Shown here: piece after piece, positions 50,458 to 61,494 of the stretch
How positions within the stretch are numbered: the first letter of the stretch is position 1
Layout: every line of letters starts with the position of its first letter
NCBI RefSeq assembly: GCF_900177725.1
Contig: NZ_FXAT01000002.1
Coordinates: 1 to 64,000, forward strand
Reading direction: 5' to 3'
From: Paraburkholderia susongensis
GTDB taxonomy: Bacteria > Pseudomonadota > Gammaproteobacteria > Burkholderiales > Burkholderiaceae
Length of the DNA stretch: 64,000 bases
Translations under genes and position numbers: made by a program
The notes under the pieces: generated by a model
Database searches by the model: none
What the model saw: only the letters and a program-made list of their open reading frames with translations
Told to the model about the DNA's origin: nothing

Positions 50458-51732
50458 ATGGAAAGCGCGATCGGCGGTTCAGCGGCGGCGGCGTTTGCAA
50501 CATCGGCAACATCGGCAGCGGCACCCGCGGCACCCGCAGCACCTCACGGCACGACCGCCTGCGCCGCACCCGCCGGCGGCGAGCCTTATCTGCTCACGCC
50601 GGGTCCGTTGACCACAGCGCTCTCGACCAAGGAAGCGATGCTGCGCGACTGGGGCTCGTGGGACGGCGACTTCCGCGCGATGACCGCGCAATTGCGCGCG
50701 AGCCTGCTGGACATCGCCGGTGACACCGCCGGCGACTACGACTGCGTGCCGCTGCAAGGCAGCGGCAGCTACTGTGTCGAAGCGATGCTCGGCAGTCTGA
50801 TTCCGCGTGACGGCCACGCGCTCGTGCTCGCGAACGGCGCCTACGGCAAGCGCGCGGCGACGACGCTGGGCTATCTCGGCCGCGCCTGCACGCTGCTCGA
50901 CAAGGGCGACTATCTGCCGCCGCGCGGCGTCGAAGTGGAGCGCATGCTCGACGCCGACCCGTCGATCACGCACGTGGTCGCCATTCATTGCGAAACCAGC
51001 TCGGGCATTCTCAACCCGCTCGAGGAAATCGCGGCGGCCGTCGCGAAGAAGGGCCGCAAGCTGTTGATCGATTCGATGAGCGCATTCGGCGCGGTGCCGC
51101 TCGACGTCCGGCAAATTGCCTGCGAGGCGTTCGTGTCGTCGGCGAACAAGTGCATCGAGGGCGTGCCGGGTTTCGGTTTCGTGATCGCCCGCAAAAGCGC
51201 GTTGCGGGAAGCGAAGGGCCGCAGCCATTCGCTCGCGCTCGACATCTACGATCAATGGGACGTGATGAACCGCACCGGGCAGTGGCGCTTCACGCCGCCC
51301 ACGCATACGGTGGCCGCGTTTATCGAGGCGTTGCGTCTGCACAAGCTCGAAGGCGGGCAGCCGGCGCGTCTTGCGCGCTACGCGAACAATCGCGACGTGC
51401 TCGTGGCCGGCATGCAGGCGCTCGGTTTCGAACCGCTGCTCAATGCGCGCTGGCTCTCGCCGATCATCGTGACGTTTTTCTCGCCCGCGCATCCGTCGTT
51501 TGAATTCGCGCGCTTCTATGAACTGATGAAGCAGCAGGGTTTCGTCATCTATCCGGGCAAGCTGACGGTGGTGGACAGTTTTCGCATTGGCTGCATCGGT
51601 CAGGTCGACGAGCACGTGATGCGCCGTGTGGTCGAAGCATGCGCGCAATCGCTGCGGGCCATGGGCGTTCCGCATGCGGCGCCGCCGGCCGCCGCGCTCG
51701 AAGAGCGCAAGGCGCTCGCACAGGTGGCGTAA
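50458..51732 (+). CDS. phnW: 2-aminoethylphosphonate--pyruvate transaminase
   Basis: A 424-residue PLP-dependent class-V aminotransferase that converts 2-aminoethylphosphonate and pyruvate into phosphonoacetaldehyde and alanine. Marks: PYLLTPGPLTT near residue 45, GSGSYCVEAM, HCETSSGILNP, and the PLP lysine in SSANKCIEG. An Ala/Ser/Thr-rich extension of about 40 residues before the core is longer than usual; GGAG lies 8 bases before ATG 50458. Followed by phnX, giving the complete two-step pathway. Confidence 0.93.
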   Translation: MESAIGGSAAAAFATSATSAAAPAAPAAPHGTTACAAPAGGEPYLLTPGPLTTALSTKEAMLRDWGSWDGDFRAMTAQLRASLLDIAGDTAGDYDCVPLQGSGSYCVEAMLGSLIPRDGHALVLANGAYGKRAATTLGYLGRACTLLDKGDYLPPRGVEVERMLDADPSITHVVAIHCETSSGILNPLEEIAAAVAKKGRKLLIDSMSAFGAVPLDVRQIACEAFVSSANKCIEGVPGFGFVIARKSALREAKGRSHSLALDIYDQWDVMNRTGQWRFTPPTHTVAAFIEALRLHKLEGGQPARLARYANNRDVLVAGMQALGFEPLLNARWLSPIIVTFFSPAHPSFEFARFYELMKQQGFVIYPGKLTVVDSFRIGCIGQVDEHVMRRVVEACAQSLRAMGVPHAAPPAAALEERKALAQVA

Positions 51733-51816
51733 GGCACGGCACGAAGCAGGGCGCAAAGCAGGGCACGAAACAAGGCCCAAAGCGCAATACATCAGGATTC
51801 CAGAGGATTGAAGCAG

Positions 51817-52632
51817 ATGAAGCAGCAGATAAAGCACGTCAAAGCAGTGATTTTCGATTGGGCCGGCACCGTGGTCGACTACGGTTCGCGCGCGCCGATG
51901 GGCGCGTTCGTCGAGACCTTCGAACAGTTCGGTGTGCCGATCACGATCGACGAAGCGCGCGGCCCGATGGGCATGGCGAAGCGTCCGCACATCGCGGCGC
52001 TGATGGCGTTGCCGCGCGTCGCGCGAGCGTGGACCGAGCATTACGGCCACGCGCCGTCCGAAGCCGATATCGACGCCGTGTACGACGTGTTTGTGCCGAA
52101 GAACATCGCGGTCGCGGCAAGCTATAGCACGGTGATTCCCGGCGTCGCGGAAGTGGTGAGCGCATTGCGCGGCGACGGCATTCGCATTGGTACGACCACG
52201 GGCTATACGCGCGAGATCATCGACGAAATCGTGCCGGGCGCGGCCGCGCAGGGTTTTTCGCCGGACAGCATCGTGTGCACCGGCGATACGCCGGAAGGGC
52301 GGCCGTCGCCGTACATGATCTATCGGACCTTGCCGCAATTGGGCGTGTGGCGCGCGAAAGAGACGATCAAGGTCGACGATACCGAGGTCGGCATCGAGGA
52401 GGGCCTCAACGGCGGCACGTGGGCGGTTGGCGTCGCGGTGAGCGGCAACGCCTTCGGCATGAGTGAGGCCGAGGTGAAGGCGTTGCCCGTCGAAGAATTC
52501 GCCGCGCGCCGTAGCGAGGCGATCGGCAAGCTCAAGGCTGCCGGTGCGCATTACGTGATCGACAGCGTCGCCGATCTGATGCCGGTCGTGTACGACATCG
52601 ACGCGCGGCTTGCGCGTGGCGAAAAGCCTTGA
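51817..52632 (+). CDS. phnX: Phosphonoacetaldehyde hydrolase
   Basis: A 271-residue HAD-superfamily enzyme that cleaves the C-P bond of phosphonoacetaldehyde to acetaldehyde and phosphate. Nucleophile aspartate lies in VIFDWAGTVVDYG, the Schiff-base lysine in PMGMAKRPHI and the acidic cluster in KVDDTEVGIEEGLNGG. AGAGGA precedes ATG 51817; the TTG at 51808 is less likely. It is the second gene of the phosphonate operon; the 84-base gap contains a degenerate GCAGGGC-type repeat. Confidence 0.93.
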   Translation: MKQQIKHVKAVIFDWAGTVVDYGSRAPMGAFVETFEQFGVPITIDEARGPMGMAKRPHIAALMALPRVARAWTEHYGHAPSEADIDAVYDVFVPKNIAVAASYSTVIPGVAEVVSALRGDGIRIGTTTGYTREIIDEIVPGAAAQGFSPDSIVCTGDTPEGRPSPYMIYRTLPQLGVWRAKETIKVDDTEVGIEEGLNGGTWAVGVAVSGNAFGMSEAEVKALPVEEFAARRSEAIGKLKAAGAHYVIDSVADLMPVVYDIDARLARGEKP

Positions 52633-52660
52633 GTGTCCTTGAGTGTCGAAGCGAAGTGAA

Positions 52661-52715
52661 GCCGGGCAGGGCGAAGCGAAGCAATGCGATGTAGCGACGC
52701 TTCATCCCGCCCGGC
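52661..52715. terminator. Long hairpin between convergent phnX and LysR genes
   Basis: GCCGGGCAGGG (52661-52671) and CCCGCCCGGC (52706-52715) pair with one bulge. An inner GAAGCG/CGCTTC pair extends the structure. It touches the LysR stop and lies 30 bases after phnX, so it probably serves both genes. Confidence 0.55.
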
Positions 52716-53654
52716 TCACTCGAAGTAACCCACCGCGAGATCGATGAACTCGCGCACCTTGCGCGGTACGAACTCGCGGCTCGGATAGACGAGCGACACG
52801 GCCACGTCGCCATTGAGCACCGTGTAGCCGTCGAGCACGCGCACGAGCGTGCCCGCGCGCAATTCGTCGGCCACCATCTCGAGCGGCAGCAACGCGATGC
52901 CCATCGCGCCGAGCGCCGCCTGCTTCTGCATGATCATGCTGTTGACCGTGAACGACGCGTCGACGGCGATGCTCTCGCTGCCTTCATCCTCTTTACCCTG
53001 TTCATCCTGTCCGTCGCCTTCGCGGGCCGCGCCGTTGCGGAGTATCCACATCGGCCCGCTCGTGTCGAACGGCGCGGCAATCAGCTGGTGTCGCGCGAGA
53101 TCGGCCGGTGTCTGCGGATGACCGGCTCGCGCGAGATACGCGGCCGCTGCCACCGGCACCGCGTGCGAGTTGATGAGACGCCGCACCACGAGCGACTCCG
53201 AGCGAATCATATGCTCGGTCACGATGCCGACGTCGAAGCCGCCGTCGAGCAGATCGACGCGCTTTTCCGTCAGCGTGACGCGCAGATTCACCTGCGGGAA
53301 TCTCGCCTGATATTCGGCGAAAAGCGGTGTCAGGCGAAACAGAGAAAAGCTGCCGAGCGCGACGATGCGCAGATCGCCCGCGACTTCCTTCGATGCCGTG
53401 GTCGCGCGCGACTCCACTTCCTCGAGTTCGGCGAGCAGCACGCGGCAGCCATCGGCGTATTGCGCGCCGGCCTCGGTCAGCACGACCTTGCGCGTGGTGC
53501 GCTGGAAGAGGCGAATGCCCAGATGCTGTTCGAGACTCGACACATGGCGCGTGACTACCGAGGTCGATACGCCGAGCTGCGCGGCGGCCTGCGCGAAGCT
53601 GCCCGCATCGGCAACCTTGACGAATGCCTGCATGGCCTGAAAGAGATTGATCAT
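52716..53654 (-). CDS. LysR-family regulator
   Basis: A 312-residue LysR protein (MQAFVKVADAGSFAQAAAQLGVSTSVV helix-turn-helix near the start; effector domain from DLRIVALGSFSLFRLTP). A charged insertion rich in Glu/Asp/Lys/Gly (around residues 205-225) is unusual for the family. Start at 53654 or the internal ATG at 53633; neither has a good ribosome site. It follows the amidohydrolase gene by 55 bases in the same direction and may be co-transcribed. Confidence 0.85.
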   Translation of the reverse strand: MINLFQAMQAFVKVADAGSFAQAAAQLGVSTSVVTRHVSSLEQHLGIRLFQRTTRKVVLTEAGAQYADGCRVLLAELEEVESRATTASKEVAGDLRIVALGSFSLFRLTPLFAEYQARFPQVNLRVTLTEKRVDLLDGGFDVGIVTEHMIRSESLVVRRLINSHAVPVAAAAYLARAGHPQTPADLARHQLIAAPFDTSGPMWILRNGAAREGDGQDEQGKEDEGSESIAVDASFTVNSMIMQKQAALGAMGIALLPLEMVADELRAGTLVRVLDGYTVLNGDVAVSLVYPSREFVPRKVREFIDLAVGYFE

Positions 53655-53709
53655 TCGAGTGCAGAAGGTGGTGCAAAAGTGGTGCAAAAAAACCTGGCAC
53701 TTCCAACTA

Positions 53710-54900
53710 CTATTGGACGAGCGCGCCATCACGCGCGACGACGCGGCCGTTCGCCACCACGAGCTTGCGCGGCGGCCGCGCGACGATTGCATGCGCGAGC
53801 GTGTCCGCGTCGACGAGCACGAGGTCGGCGCGTGCGCCCGCCTGCAGACCGTACGCCTCGAAGCCACATGCGCGCGCGGCCACGCTGCTCACGCAATCGA
53901 ACGCGAGCGCGAGGTCGTCGTCGCGGCGCAGGCCGTTGCGCATCGCGATCAGCATCGCGCGTTCCAGCATGTCGGGCGAGCCGTACGGCGTCCACGTATC
54001 GCGGATGCCGTCGTTGCCGCCGAACAGCGTGACGCCGTGCTCGAGGCACGCCTTGAGCGACGGCACCGCCACCGACGGCGGGGCGGTGGTCAGCAGCGCG
54101 ACGCGCAGATCGGCGAGACGCGCAAGCAGCGCATCGCGTTCGCGCTCGGGCAGCGCGCCGAGACAGAATGCATGACTGACCACGACCTGCCCCTGCATGC
54201 CGAGCGCGGCGACGCGATCGAGCAGCAGGCCCAGCGTGAAGGCGCCGACTTCGCCGGGCTCGTGCAGATGAATGTCGATCGGCTTCTGGTGACGCTGCGC
54301 GAGGCTGAACGTCAGATCGAGCGACGCGACCGGGTCGCCGTCGATGAGCGCGGGGTCGAGCGCGCCGAGCACGTCGGCGCCCGCCGCAAGCGCGCCATCG
54401 AGCAGCGCATCGGTGCCCGGCCGGCCGAGCAGCCCCGATTGCGGAAACGCGACGATCTGCATGTCGAACACGTCGCGCAGCGCGTGACGCGTCGCGAGCA
54501 CGCCTTCGAGATGACGCAGGCCCGCGTCGGTGTCGATATCGACGTGGGTGCGCAGACGCGTCGTGCCCGCCTCCATGAACGCACGCGCGAGCGCGAGCGA
54601 CTGGGCGCCCGCATCGTGGCCGCTTTGCGCGCGCCAGCGCCGTTCGTTTTCGATGCGGTCGGTGAGCTTCGGCCCGACCTCGTTGCGATACCAGCGCAAG
54701 CCCCAGTTCGTCTTGTCCAGATGCGTATGACCTTCGACGAAACCCGGCAGCAGCAACGCGTCCGCGCCGTCCTCGATGTGCACGCCGGGCTCGCGCGCGA
54801 GCCCGGGACCGATTGCGGCGATGCGGCCGCCGGCGATCGACACGTCGACGCGTGCGCCGTCGGCGGTGCGGACGTTCGTAATGAGGGTGGTGTTCGTCAT
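53710..54900 (-). CDS. Amidohydrolase (cytosine deaminase-like)
   Basis: A 396-residue metal-dependent hydrolase of the CodA/AtzC branch: metal ligands in EGHTHLDK (early), HLHEPGE and SHAFCLG, plus the catalytic aspartate in GGNDGIRDTW. It deaminates or hydrolyses a cyclic amide or amine such as a pyrimidine, creatinine or triazine derivative; the substrate cannot be told. The chosen ATG 54900 starts MTNTTLITNV; 54924 is possible. No clear ribosome site at either. Divergent from argG. Confidence 0.85.
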   Translation of the reverse strand: MTNTTLITNVRTADGARVDVSIAGGRIAAIGPGLAREPGVHIEDGADALLLPGFVEGHTHLDKTNWGLRWYRNEVGPKLTDRIENERRWRAQSGHDAGAQSLALARAFMEAGTTRLRTHVDIDTDAGLRHLEGVLATRHALRDVFDMQIVAFPQSGLLGRPGTDALLDGALAAGADVLGALDPALIDGDPVASLDLTFSLAQRHQKPIDIHLHEPGEVGAFTLGLLLDRVAALGMQGQVVVSHAFCLGALPERERDALLARLADLRVALLTTAPPSVAVPSLKACLEHGVTLFGGNDGIRDTWTPYGSPDMLERAMLIAMRNGLRRDDDLALAFDCVSSVAARACGFEAYGLQAGARADLVLVDADTLAHAIVARPPRKLVVANGRVVARDGALVQ

Positions 54901-55092
54901 GGAAGGTGGCGTAGTCGTGGTCATAAGCGGCAGATAAAAGTGGATGGAGGGACGAGGGCAACGGCATGCGGCGGCATGCATCGACACGCCGGTGAATGCC
55001 TGCAAAAAGACAGCTCATGGAGCCCGCCCGAAGCCCGCCAGCCGGCCAAAAACGCAAGCCGGACGGCCGTTCACGCTATACTCCCGCGTAAC

Positions 55093-55121
55093 TTGCCTTA
55101 TCGCGAGGCTTGCCTGATACT
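55093..55121 (+). promoter_or_regulatory. Candidate argG promoter
   Basis: TTGCCT (55093-55098), 17 bases, GATACT (55116-55121), ending about 50 bases before the argG ATG. A second hexamer TAATAT at 55136-55141 is another possible -10. The region is AT-richer than its surroundings. Confidence 0.35.
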
Positions 55122-55138
55122 CAATTGTTACACCCTAA

Positions 55139-56506
<1,368 letters not shown>

Positions 56507-56586
56507 ACGCCGGAGTAAAGGCGAGAATAAACGCGCGAGTCAGTCCGGGAGTCGATCCCGGAGCAAGTCTGCTGGTTCATGATGAG

Positions 56587-56609
56587 CGGGGAAGGGATGT
56601 CCTTCCCCG
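56587..56609 (+). terminator. argG terminator hairpin
   Basis: CGGGGAAGG / CCTTCCCCG form a perfect 9-bp stem with a 5-base loop about 80 bases after argG. The following sequence (TCTCCTTCGCATT) is only moderately U-rich, so termination strength is uncertain. Confidence 0.55.
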
Positions 56610-56695
56610 TCTCCTTCGCATTAAATCCCCCACTGATCCGAATGATCGCCGCTCGCCGCGAGCGCGGATTGCATGCTGCCCGCAAAAAAACCGCA

Positions 56696-59584
56696 TCAGG
56701 CGCCAATCAGCTTCAATCCGGCAGGCAGCGACTCCCCGAACACGCGGCCCTCGTCAGCGTTATCGAGCGCGACGGTTTCTTTCACCATCATGATCCACGC
56801 GCGCGGCGCGTTCGCCGCGTCGAGCCGCCGCACGACTGCCGCACGCACGTCTTCGGGCAAATCGCGCGAGCGGTCGCCGGTCATGCGGGCGATCTGCACG
56901 GCGGCGAACGCCGCGGGGTCGACCTTCTTCCAGTCGAGCTTGAGAATCGCGTCGAGCCATTGCGCGGCGGTCGCGGGCGGCACGACGCTATGCGCGCTGC
57001 CGTAGAACGGCTGCCGCGCGCCGATGCGCCCGACCGCCCACCAGCTTTGATGATTTTCCGCAGGCTTCTTTAGGCGCGTCAGCACCGCCTCGCCGAGTTC
57101 GATCTTGCGTTCGGCCGGAATCCGTTCGAGCGATGCGCTGAGGCGCACCATATCGGCGAAACCTGTCTTTGCGACATCGAACGGCAGCTTGTGACGCGAT
57201 TGCGCGGCCTTCTGCAGATAGTCCATCGCGTCGAGCACGCGTAGTTGCTCGTCTTCGCCGAGGCCGCCCGCGGCGCGGCGCCACAGCGTCCACCATTCGG
57301 ACCAGACCTGGCTGTCGTTGACGTATTGAATGCCGTCGTCGAACAGCGACCACAGTTGCTCGACGCGCCATTCATCGAGCGGATAGCCGAAGCCCGGCCG
57401 CACGCAATAGCCCGCCAGATTGAGCCAGAGCCGTTCGTGATCGGCCGTGCGCCGCCTGCGGCGCGCGCGTTCCCATAGCGCGCCGAACAGTTCGCGCAGC
57501 AAGGCGCTGTTCCAGCTATCGCGCGGCCCGAGCAGATGTTCGAGCTGCGCGCGCAGCCGCTTGATTTCCTTCGGATCGACGTTTTGCGCGCGCGAGCCGA
57601 AGCAGCGGTCGATCAGTTCGATCGCGCGATCGAGCGCGGGATGGCGCTCGTGTGCGGCATCCGCGGGCAGGTCGACCTGCGCGGCGTCGCGGCGCAACTG
57701 GAATTCGAGGCGCCAGCGTTGCGCGGGGTCGTCGAGCGCGAGGCAATGGACGTCGAGCGTGCCGACTTCGGTGAGCGTCGTCGCGATTCGCACCGCGGTT
57801 TCGCGCGCGCTTTGTCCGTCGCGCGGCTGCACGACGGTCGCGATCGGCGGCAGACGCACGAAGTCGCCGCCCGACAGATCGATCAGCTCGCCGGGCTGAT
57901 AAGCCGTGTCCGCGCTCGACGACACGAGGTGGAACTGCACCGGATGCCCGAGCCGCAGCGCGAACGTGCGCTCCGCGATCAGAATCTCATGGCCTTCTTC
58001 GGTGCCGCGCGGCAGCAGGCAGATGCCGCGTTGCGCCGGAGCGGTGCTCTGCGTTGGGTTCTGTTCCCCGTCGCCACCGGCTTCGTCGAGCACGAGAAAG
58101 TAGCTGCGCGGCGAGCCGCCGCCGATTTTCGGCGCGACGCCCGCGCGCGCAAGCGAATAGGCCACCGCGCCGCGCGCGACGGCGACGTCGGGGTTGTCGT
58201 TGTGCAGTACGTTGAGCGGTGCGCCGCGCCAGTTGCCGAGCGTCTCCGCGAGACGCCGCGACAGCGCTTCGGCGCGGAATACACCACCGTTGAGCAGCAG
58301 CGTGTCAGGCACGGGCAAGGCAGTTTCACCGCCCGCGTCCGGCGAACCCGAACCCGCACCCAACGCCTTGCCCGATTGCGCCGCGAACCGGTCGAGAAAC
58401 GCCGCGATATGGCGTGTGACCGCCGCGTCGGTCGCATAGGGCAGGCCGAATTCGACGATGGCGCCGCGCAGCCGCCCCGGCCGCTCATGCGCCGCGACCT
58501 TCGGAAAGAAACCATCGACGATGATCCGCTCGACCTCGTCGCGCGTGACCTGCGCAGTGCGCGCTCCGCCGATCAGCTTCGAGCCCGCGCCGAGCAGCGT
58601 GATCGACGCCGACTCCGGCGCCTGTGCGCCGAGCAGTTGTTCCTTCGCGCCGCGGCAGCGTTCGACCAGTTGCGACAGACTCGCCGCCGACAGCCGCTGC
58701 GGCGCCTGCCTATCGGCACTGGAACCGCCAGAGCCACTGGGACCGCCCGGCAGCCGCGCCTCGACGAGATGCGCGAGCGCGAGGTCCATATTGTCGCCGC
58801 CGAGCATCAGATGATTGCCGACGCCGATACGCGTGAGGCGCGGCTCGCCATCGTGCAGAGCGACTTCGATCAGCGTGAGATCGGTCGTGCCGCCGCCCAC
58901 GTCGCAGATCAGCACGAGCCGCGTGTTCGCGAGTTCGCCGGCAAGCCGCTCGCGATGATGAAACAGCCAGTCGTAGAACGCCGCCTGCGGCTCTTCGAGC
59001 AGGCGCAGCGACGCGAGGCCGGCAAGCCGCGCCGCTTCGACGGTCAACGCGCGCGCGCCTTCGTCGAACGAGGCCGGCACCGTGAGCACGACGTCCTGCT
59101 GTTCGAGCGGCGCGTCCGGAAACTGCTGGTTCCACGCAGCGCGCACGTGCGCGAGGTAGCTCGCGCTCGCCTCGAGCGGCGAGACCTTGCGGACTTCATC
59201 GGGGGCGCCCCACGGCAGAATCGGCGCGACGCGATCGACCGACGCGTGCGAGAGCCAGCTTTTCGCGCTCGCGACGAGCCGTCCCGGCACCTGCGCGCCG
59301 AGCAGGCGCGCAAGCCGGCCGACCACGACCGGCTGTGCGGCGTCCTGGCCATGCTCCGCGCGCTGACCCGCATTGGCGGACCACGGCAGTTGCAGATCGG
59401 CCGCGCTCAGCTCGCCCTCGGCCGCGTGATAGCGCACCGACGGCAACAGCGGCCGCGCGGCGACTTCGCCGGGGCTCACGAGCTGCTCGATCCCGAACAC
59501 GCGAATCTCGTGCGATCCGGCTTGCGCGTACGCGAGCACCGTGTTGCTGGTGCCGAGATCGATGCCGACGCTGTACCGCTTCAT
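56696..59584 (-). CDS. Large Hsp70-like protein (DnaK-related, DUF3731 tail)
   Basis: A 962-residue protein. Residues 1-600 hold the Hsp70 ATPase fold with phosphate-binding VGIDLGTSNTVLAY, CDVGGGTTDLTL and an adenosine-motif-like LLNGGVFRAEALSRRL. The remaining 350 residues lack the classical substrate-binding domain and correspond to the DUF3731 region (LWLNLAGYCVRPGFGYPLDEWRVEQLW). Much longer than DnaK (about 640). Function unknown. It follows a second Hsp70-like gene and a DUF2760 gene, with a 62-base gap. Confidence 0.9.
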   Translation of the reverse strand: MKRYSVGIDLGTSNTVLAYAQAGSHEIRVFGIEQLVSPGEVAARPLLPSVRYHAAEGELSAADLQLPWSANAGQRAEHGQDAAQPVVVGRLARLLGAQVPGRLVASAKSWLSHASVDRVAPILPWGAPDEVRKVSPLEASASYLAHVRAAWNQQFPDAPLEQQDVVLTVPASFDEGARALTVEAARLAGLASLRLLEEPQAAFYDWLFHHRERLAGELANTRLVLICDVGGGTTDLTLIEVALHDGEPRLTRIGVGNHLMLGGDNMDLALAHLVEARLPGGPSGSGGSSADRQAPQRLSAASLSQLVERCRGAKEQLLGAQAPESASITLLGAGSKLIGGARTAQVTRDEVERIIVDGFFPKVAAHERPGRLRGAIVEFGLPYATDAAVTRHIAAFLDRFAAQSGKALGAGSGSPDAGGETALPVPDTLLLNGGVFRAEALSRRLAETLGNWRGAPLNVLHNDNPDVAVARGAVAYSLARAGVAPKIGGGSPRSYFLVLDEAGGDGEQNPTQSTAPAQRGICLLPRGTEEGHEILIAERTFALRLGHPVQFHLVSSSADTAYQPGELIDLSGGDFVRLPPIATVVQPRDGQSARETAVRIATTLTEVGTLDVHCLALDDPAQRWRLEFQLRRDAAQVDLPADAAHERHPALDRAIELIDRCFGSRAQNVDPKEIKRLRAQLEHLLGPRDSWNSALLRELFGALWERARRRRRTADHERLWLNLAGYCVRPGFGYPLDEWRVEQLWSLFDDGIQYVNDSQVWSEWWTLWRRAAGGLGEDEQLRVLDAMDYLQKAAQSRHKLPFDVAKTGFADMVRLSASLERIPAERKIELGEAVLTRLKKPAENHQSWWAVGRIGARQPFYGSAHSVVPPATAAQWLDAILKLDWKKVDPAAFAAVQIARMTGDRSRDLPEDVRAAVVRRLDAANAPRAWIMMVKETVALDNADEGRVFGESLPAGLKLIGA

Positions 59585-59646
59585 CTGTGCCCTATCTTGC
59601 TGATTCACTGACGCGCTGATTCACTGCTCCACTGCTTCACCGGCCA

Positions 59647-61494
59647 TCACCCATGCGCGGCGCCGCGCACATCGAACTCGACTTTCCAGCGCTCATCCGA
59701 CCCGCGCGGAATCGCTTCGAGTTCGAGCGTGCCGGCCTCGGTCACGCGCGCATGCAGCTTCACCGGCACGACTTCTCCGGCGGTGCGGCCGGCCGCGGGC
59801 AGCGATGCCTCGATTTCCTCGAGTTCCTGTAGCTCCTCGGGGCCCCAGTAGTCGAGCAGCGTGCCGACCTGATCCTGACGACGCACCGACGAGCCGAAGA
59901 AGCGGAAATGCACGGGCTCGCCGACGACCAGCCCGAACTCCTGCGCGGGCAACTCGGCATCGGTGCCTTCCTCCATGCCGAACGGCGCGACGCACAGCGC
60001 CTGCACCGGCGGTTCGAGCCCAGGCACGGCCGGCATCGCCGATTCGATCGCGATGTAGTACGCGCGCGCGGTGCCGCCGCGAATCCGCACGCCGCGCCCG
60101 CGCCGCACGTAGCCGTAGTAGGCCGCGCCGCGCGCGACCGCGAGATCGAGGTCCGCGCCTTCGAGCAGGCGCGCGCTCGCCGCGCCTTCGGCCGCGAGCC
60201 AGCCATTGAGCGTGCCCATGATGCGCTCGACGAGCAGCGCCGACTTGAACACGCCGCCGTTGAACAGCACCGCGGTCGGATGCAGGAAGCTCGCGTCTGG
60301 CGCGACGTGCTCGCGCAGACCTTCGAGTTCGGCCAGCGCGCCGACCTGACGGCCGAGGAACGCCGCCAGATGCCGCGTGATGCCCGCGTCCTGCGCATAC
60401 GGCAGGCCGAGCTGCGTGAGACCGGCGCGCGCGCGGCTCACCGGACGCGCGGCGCTGTCCACTTGCGGGAAAAAGCCGTCGAGGATCGTCTGCGTGAGTT
60501 CCGCGCGCGTGAGTTCGGTGCGGATCGACCCACCGATCAGCTTCGAGCCGCGACTCGGCACGACGAGCGGCACCGTGTCGGTGGCGGGGTCGCTGAGCAG
60601 CGTTTCCTTCGCCGAGCGGCACGCATAGGTGAGGGCGCGCAACTGCCACGCGTCGGCCTGCGTGCCCTGCGCCGCGAGCTTGCGCGCGACCACGTGCGCG
60701 AGCGCGAGGTCCATGTTGTCGCCGCCGAGCAGGATGTGCTCGCCGACCGCGACGCGATGCAGTTCGAGGTTGCCGTCGCGCTCGATCACCGCGATCAGCG
60801 AGAGGTCGGTCGTGCCGCCGCCCACATCGACGACGAGGATGATGTCGCCGACCTTGACCTGCTTGCGCCACTCGCCGCCGCTCTTCTGGATCCAGCTATA
60901 GAGCGCCGCCTGCGGTTCTTCGAGCAGCGTCATACGCGTCAAGCCCGCGGCCTCGGCCGCTTCGGCGGTCAGCTCGCGCGCGGCCGGATCGAACGAGGCG
61001 GGGATCGTCACCGTGACGTCCTGCTCGCCGAACGGCGCGTCCGGATGCGCGTGATCCCATGCTTCGCGCAGATGCGTCAGATAGCGCACCGAGCTTTCGA
61101 GCGGCGAGACGCGCGCGACTTCGGGCGGCGCATCGTTCGGCAGAATGCCCGCGCGACGGTCGACGCCCGGATGGCACAGCCAGCTCTTCGCGCTCGACAC
61201 GAGCCGGATCGGCGTGCCCGCGCCGCGGCTGCGCGCGAACTCGCCGACCGCGAAGTCGCGCTCGCCGGTCCACGGCAGATGGAGGTCGCCCGAGGCCAGT
61301 TCGTCGGGGTGGGGCAGATAGAGGAACGAGGGCAGCAGCGGCAGATCGTCGATTGCGCCGGGACCCGTGAGTTGCGCGATCGGCAGCACGCCCTGGGCGG
61401 TTTTCTCGCCGTCGCTCGCGTGCGTGTCCACATAGGAGAGCGCGCAATGCGTGGTGCCGAGATCGATGCCGATGGAATAGCGTGCGTCGCTCAT
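59647..61494 (-). CDS. Hsp70-like protein
   Basis: A 615-residue Hsp70 family protein: SIGIDLGTTHCALSYV at the N-terminus, VVDVGGGTTDLSLIAV near residue 215 and LFNGGVFKSALLVERI near 405, then a short C-terminal region ending in a beta-rich segment (VPVKLHARVTEAGTLELEAI). It lacks the helical lid of DnaK. It overlaps the DUF2760 gene by 4 bases and is followed by a larger paralog. Both paralogs share HPG/HASVDR-type text after SSAKSWL, so they probably arose by duplication. Confidence 0.9.
   Translation of the reverse strand: MSDARYSIGIDLGTTHCALSYVDTHASDGEKTAQGVLPIAQLTGPGAIDDLPLLPSFLYLPHPDELASGDLHLPWTGERDFAVGEFARSRGAGTPIRLVSSAKSWLCHPGVDRRAGILPNDAPPEVARVSPLESSVRYLTHLREAWDHAHPDAPFGEQDVTVTIPASFDPAARELTAEAAEAAGLTRMTLLEEPQAALYSWIQKSGGEWRKQVKVGDIILVVDVGGGTTDLSLIAVIERDGNLELHRVAVGEHILLGGDNMDLALAHVVARKLAAQGTQADAWQLRALTYACRSAKETLLSDPATDTVPLVVPSRGSKLIGGSIRTELTRAELTQTILDGFFPQVDSAARPVSRARAGLTQLGLPYAQDAGITRHLAAFLGRQVGALAELEGLREHVAPDASFLHPTAVLFNGGVFKSALLVERIMGTLNGWLAAEGAASARLLEGADLDLAVARGAAYYGYVRRGRGVRIRGGTARAYYIAIESAMPAVPGLEPPVQALCVAPFGMEEGTDAELPAQEFGLVVGEPVHFRFFGSSVRRQDQVGTLLDYWGPEELQELEEIEASLPAAGRTAGEVVPVKLHARVTEAGTLELEAIPRGSDERWKVEFDVRGAAHG

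Noticed and set aside
50479..52551. 690-codon open frame on the minus strand
   Set aside because: It is antisense to phnW and phnX, which have full catalytic motifs; the frame has no recognisable domain.
57536..59611. 691-codon open frame on the plus strand
   Set aside because: Antisense shadow of the large Hsp70-like gene with Arg/Ala-rich, motif-free translation.
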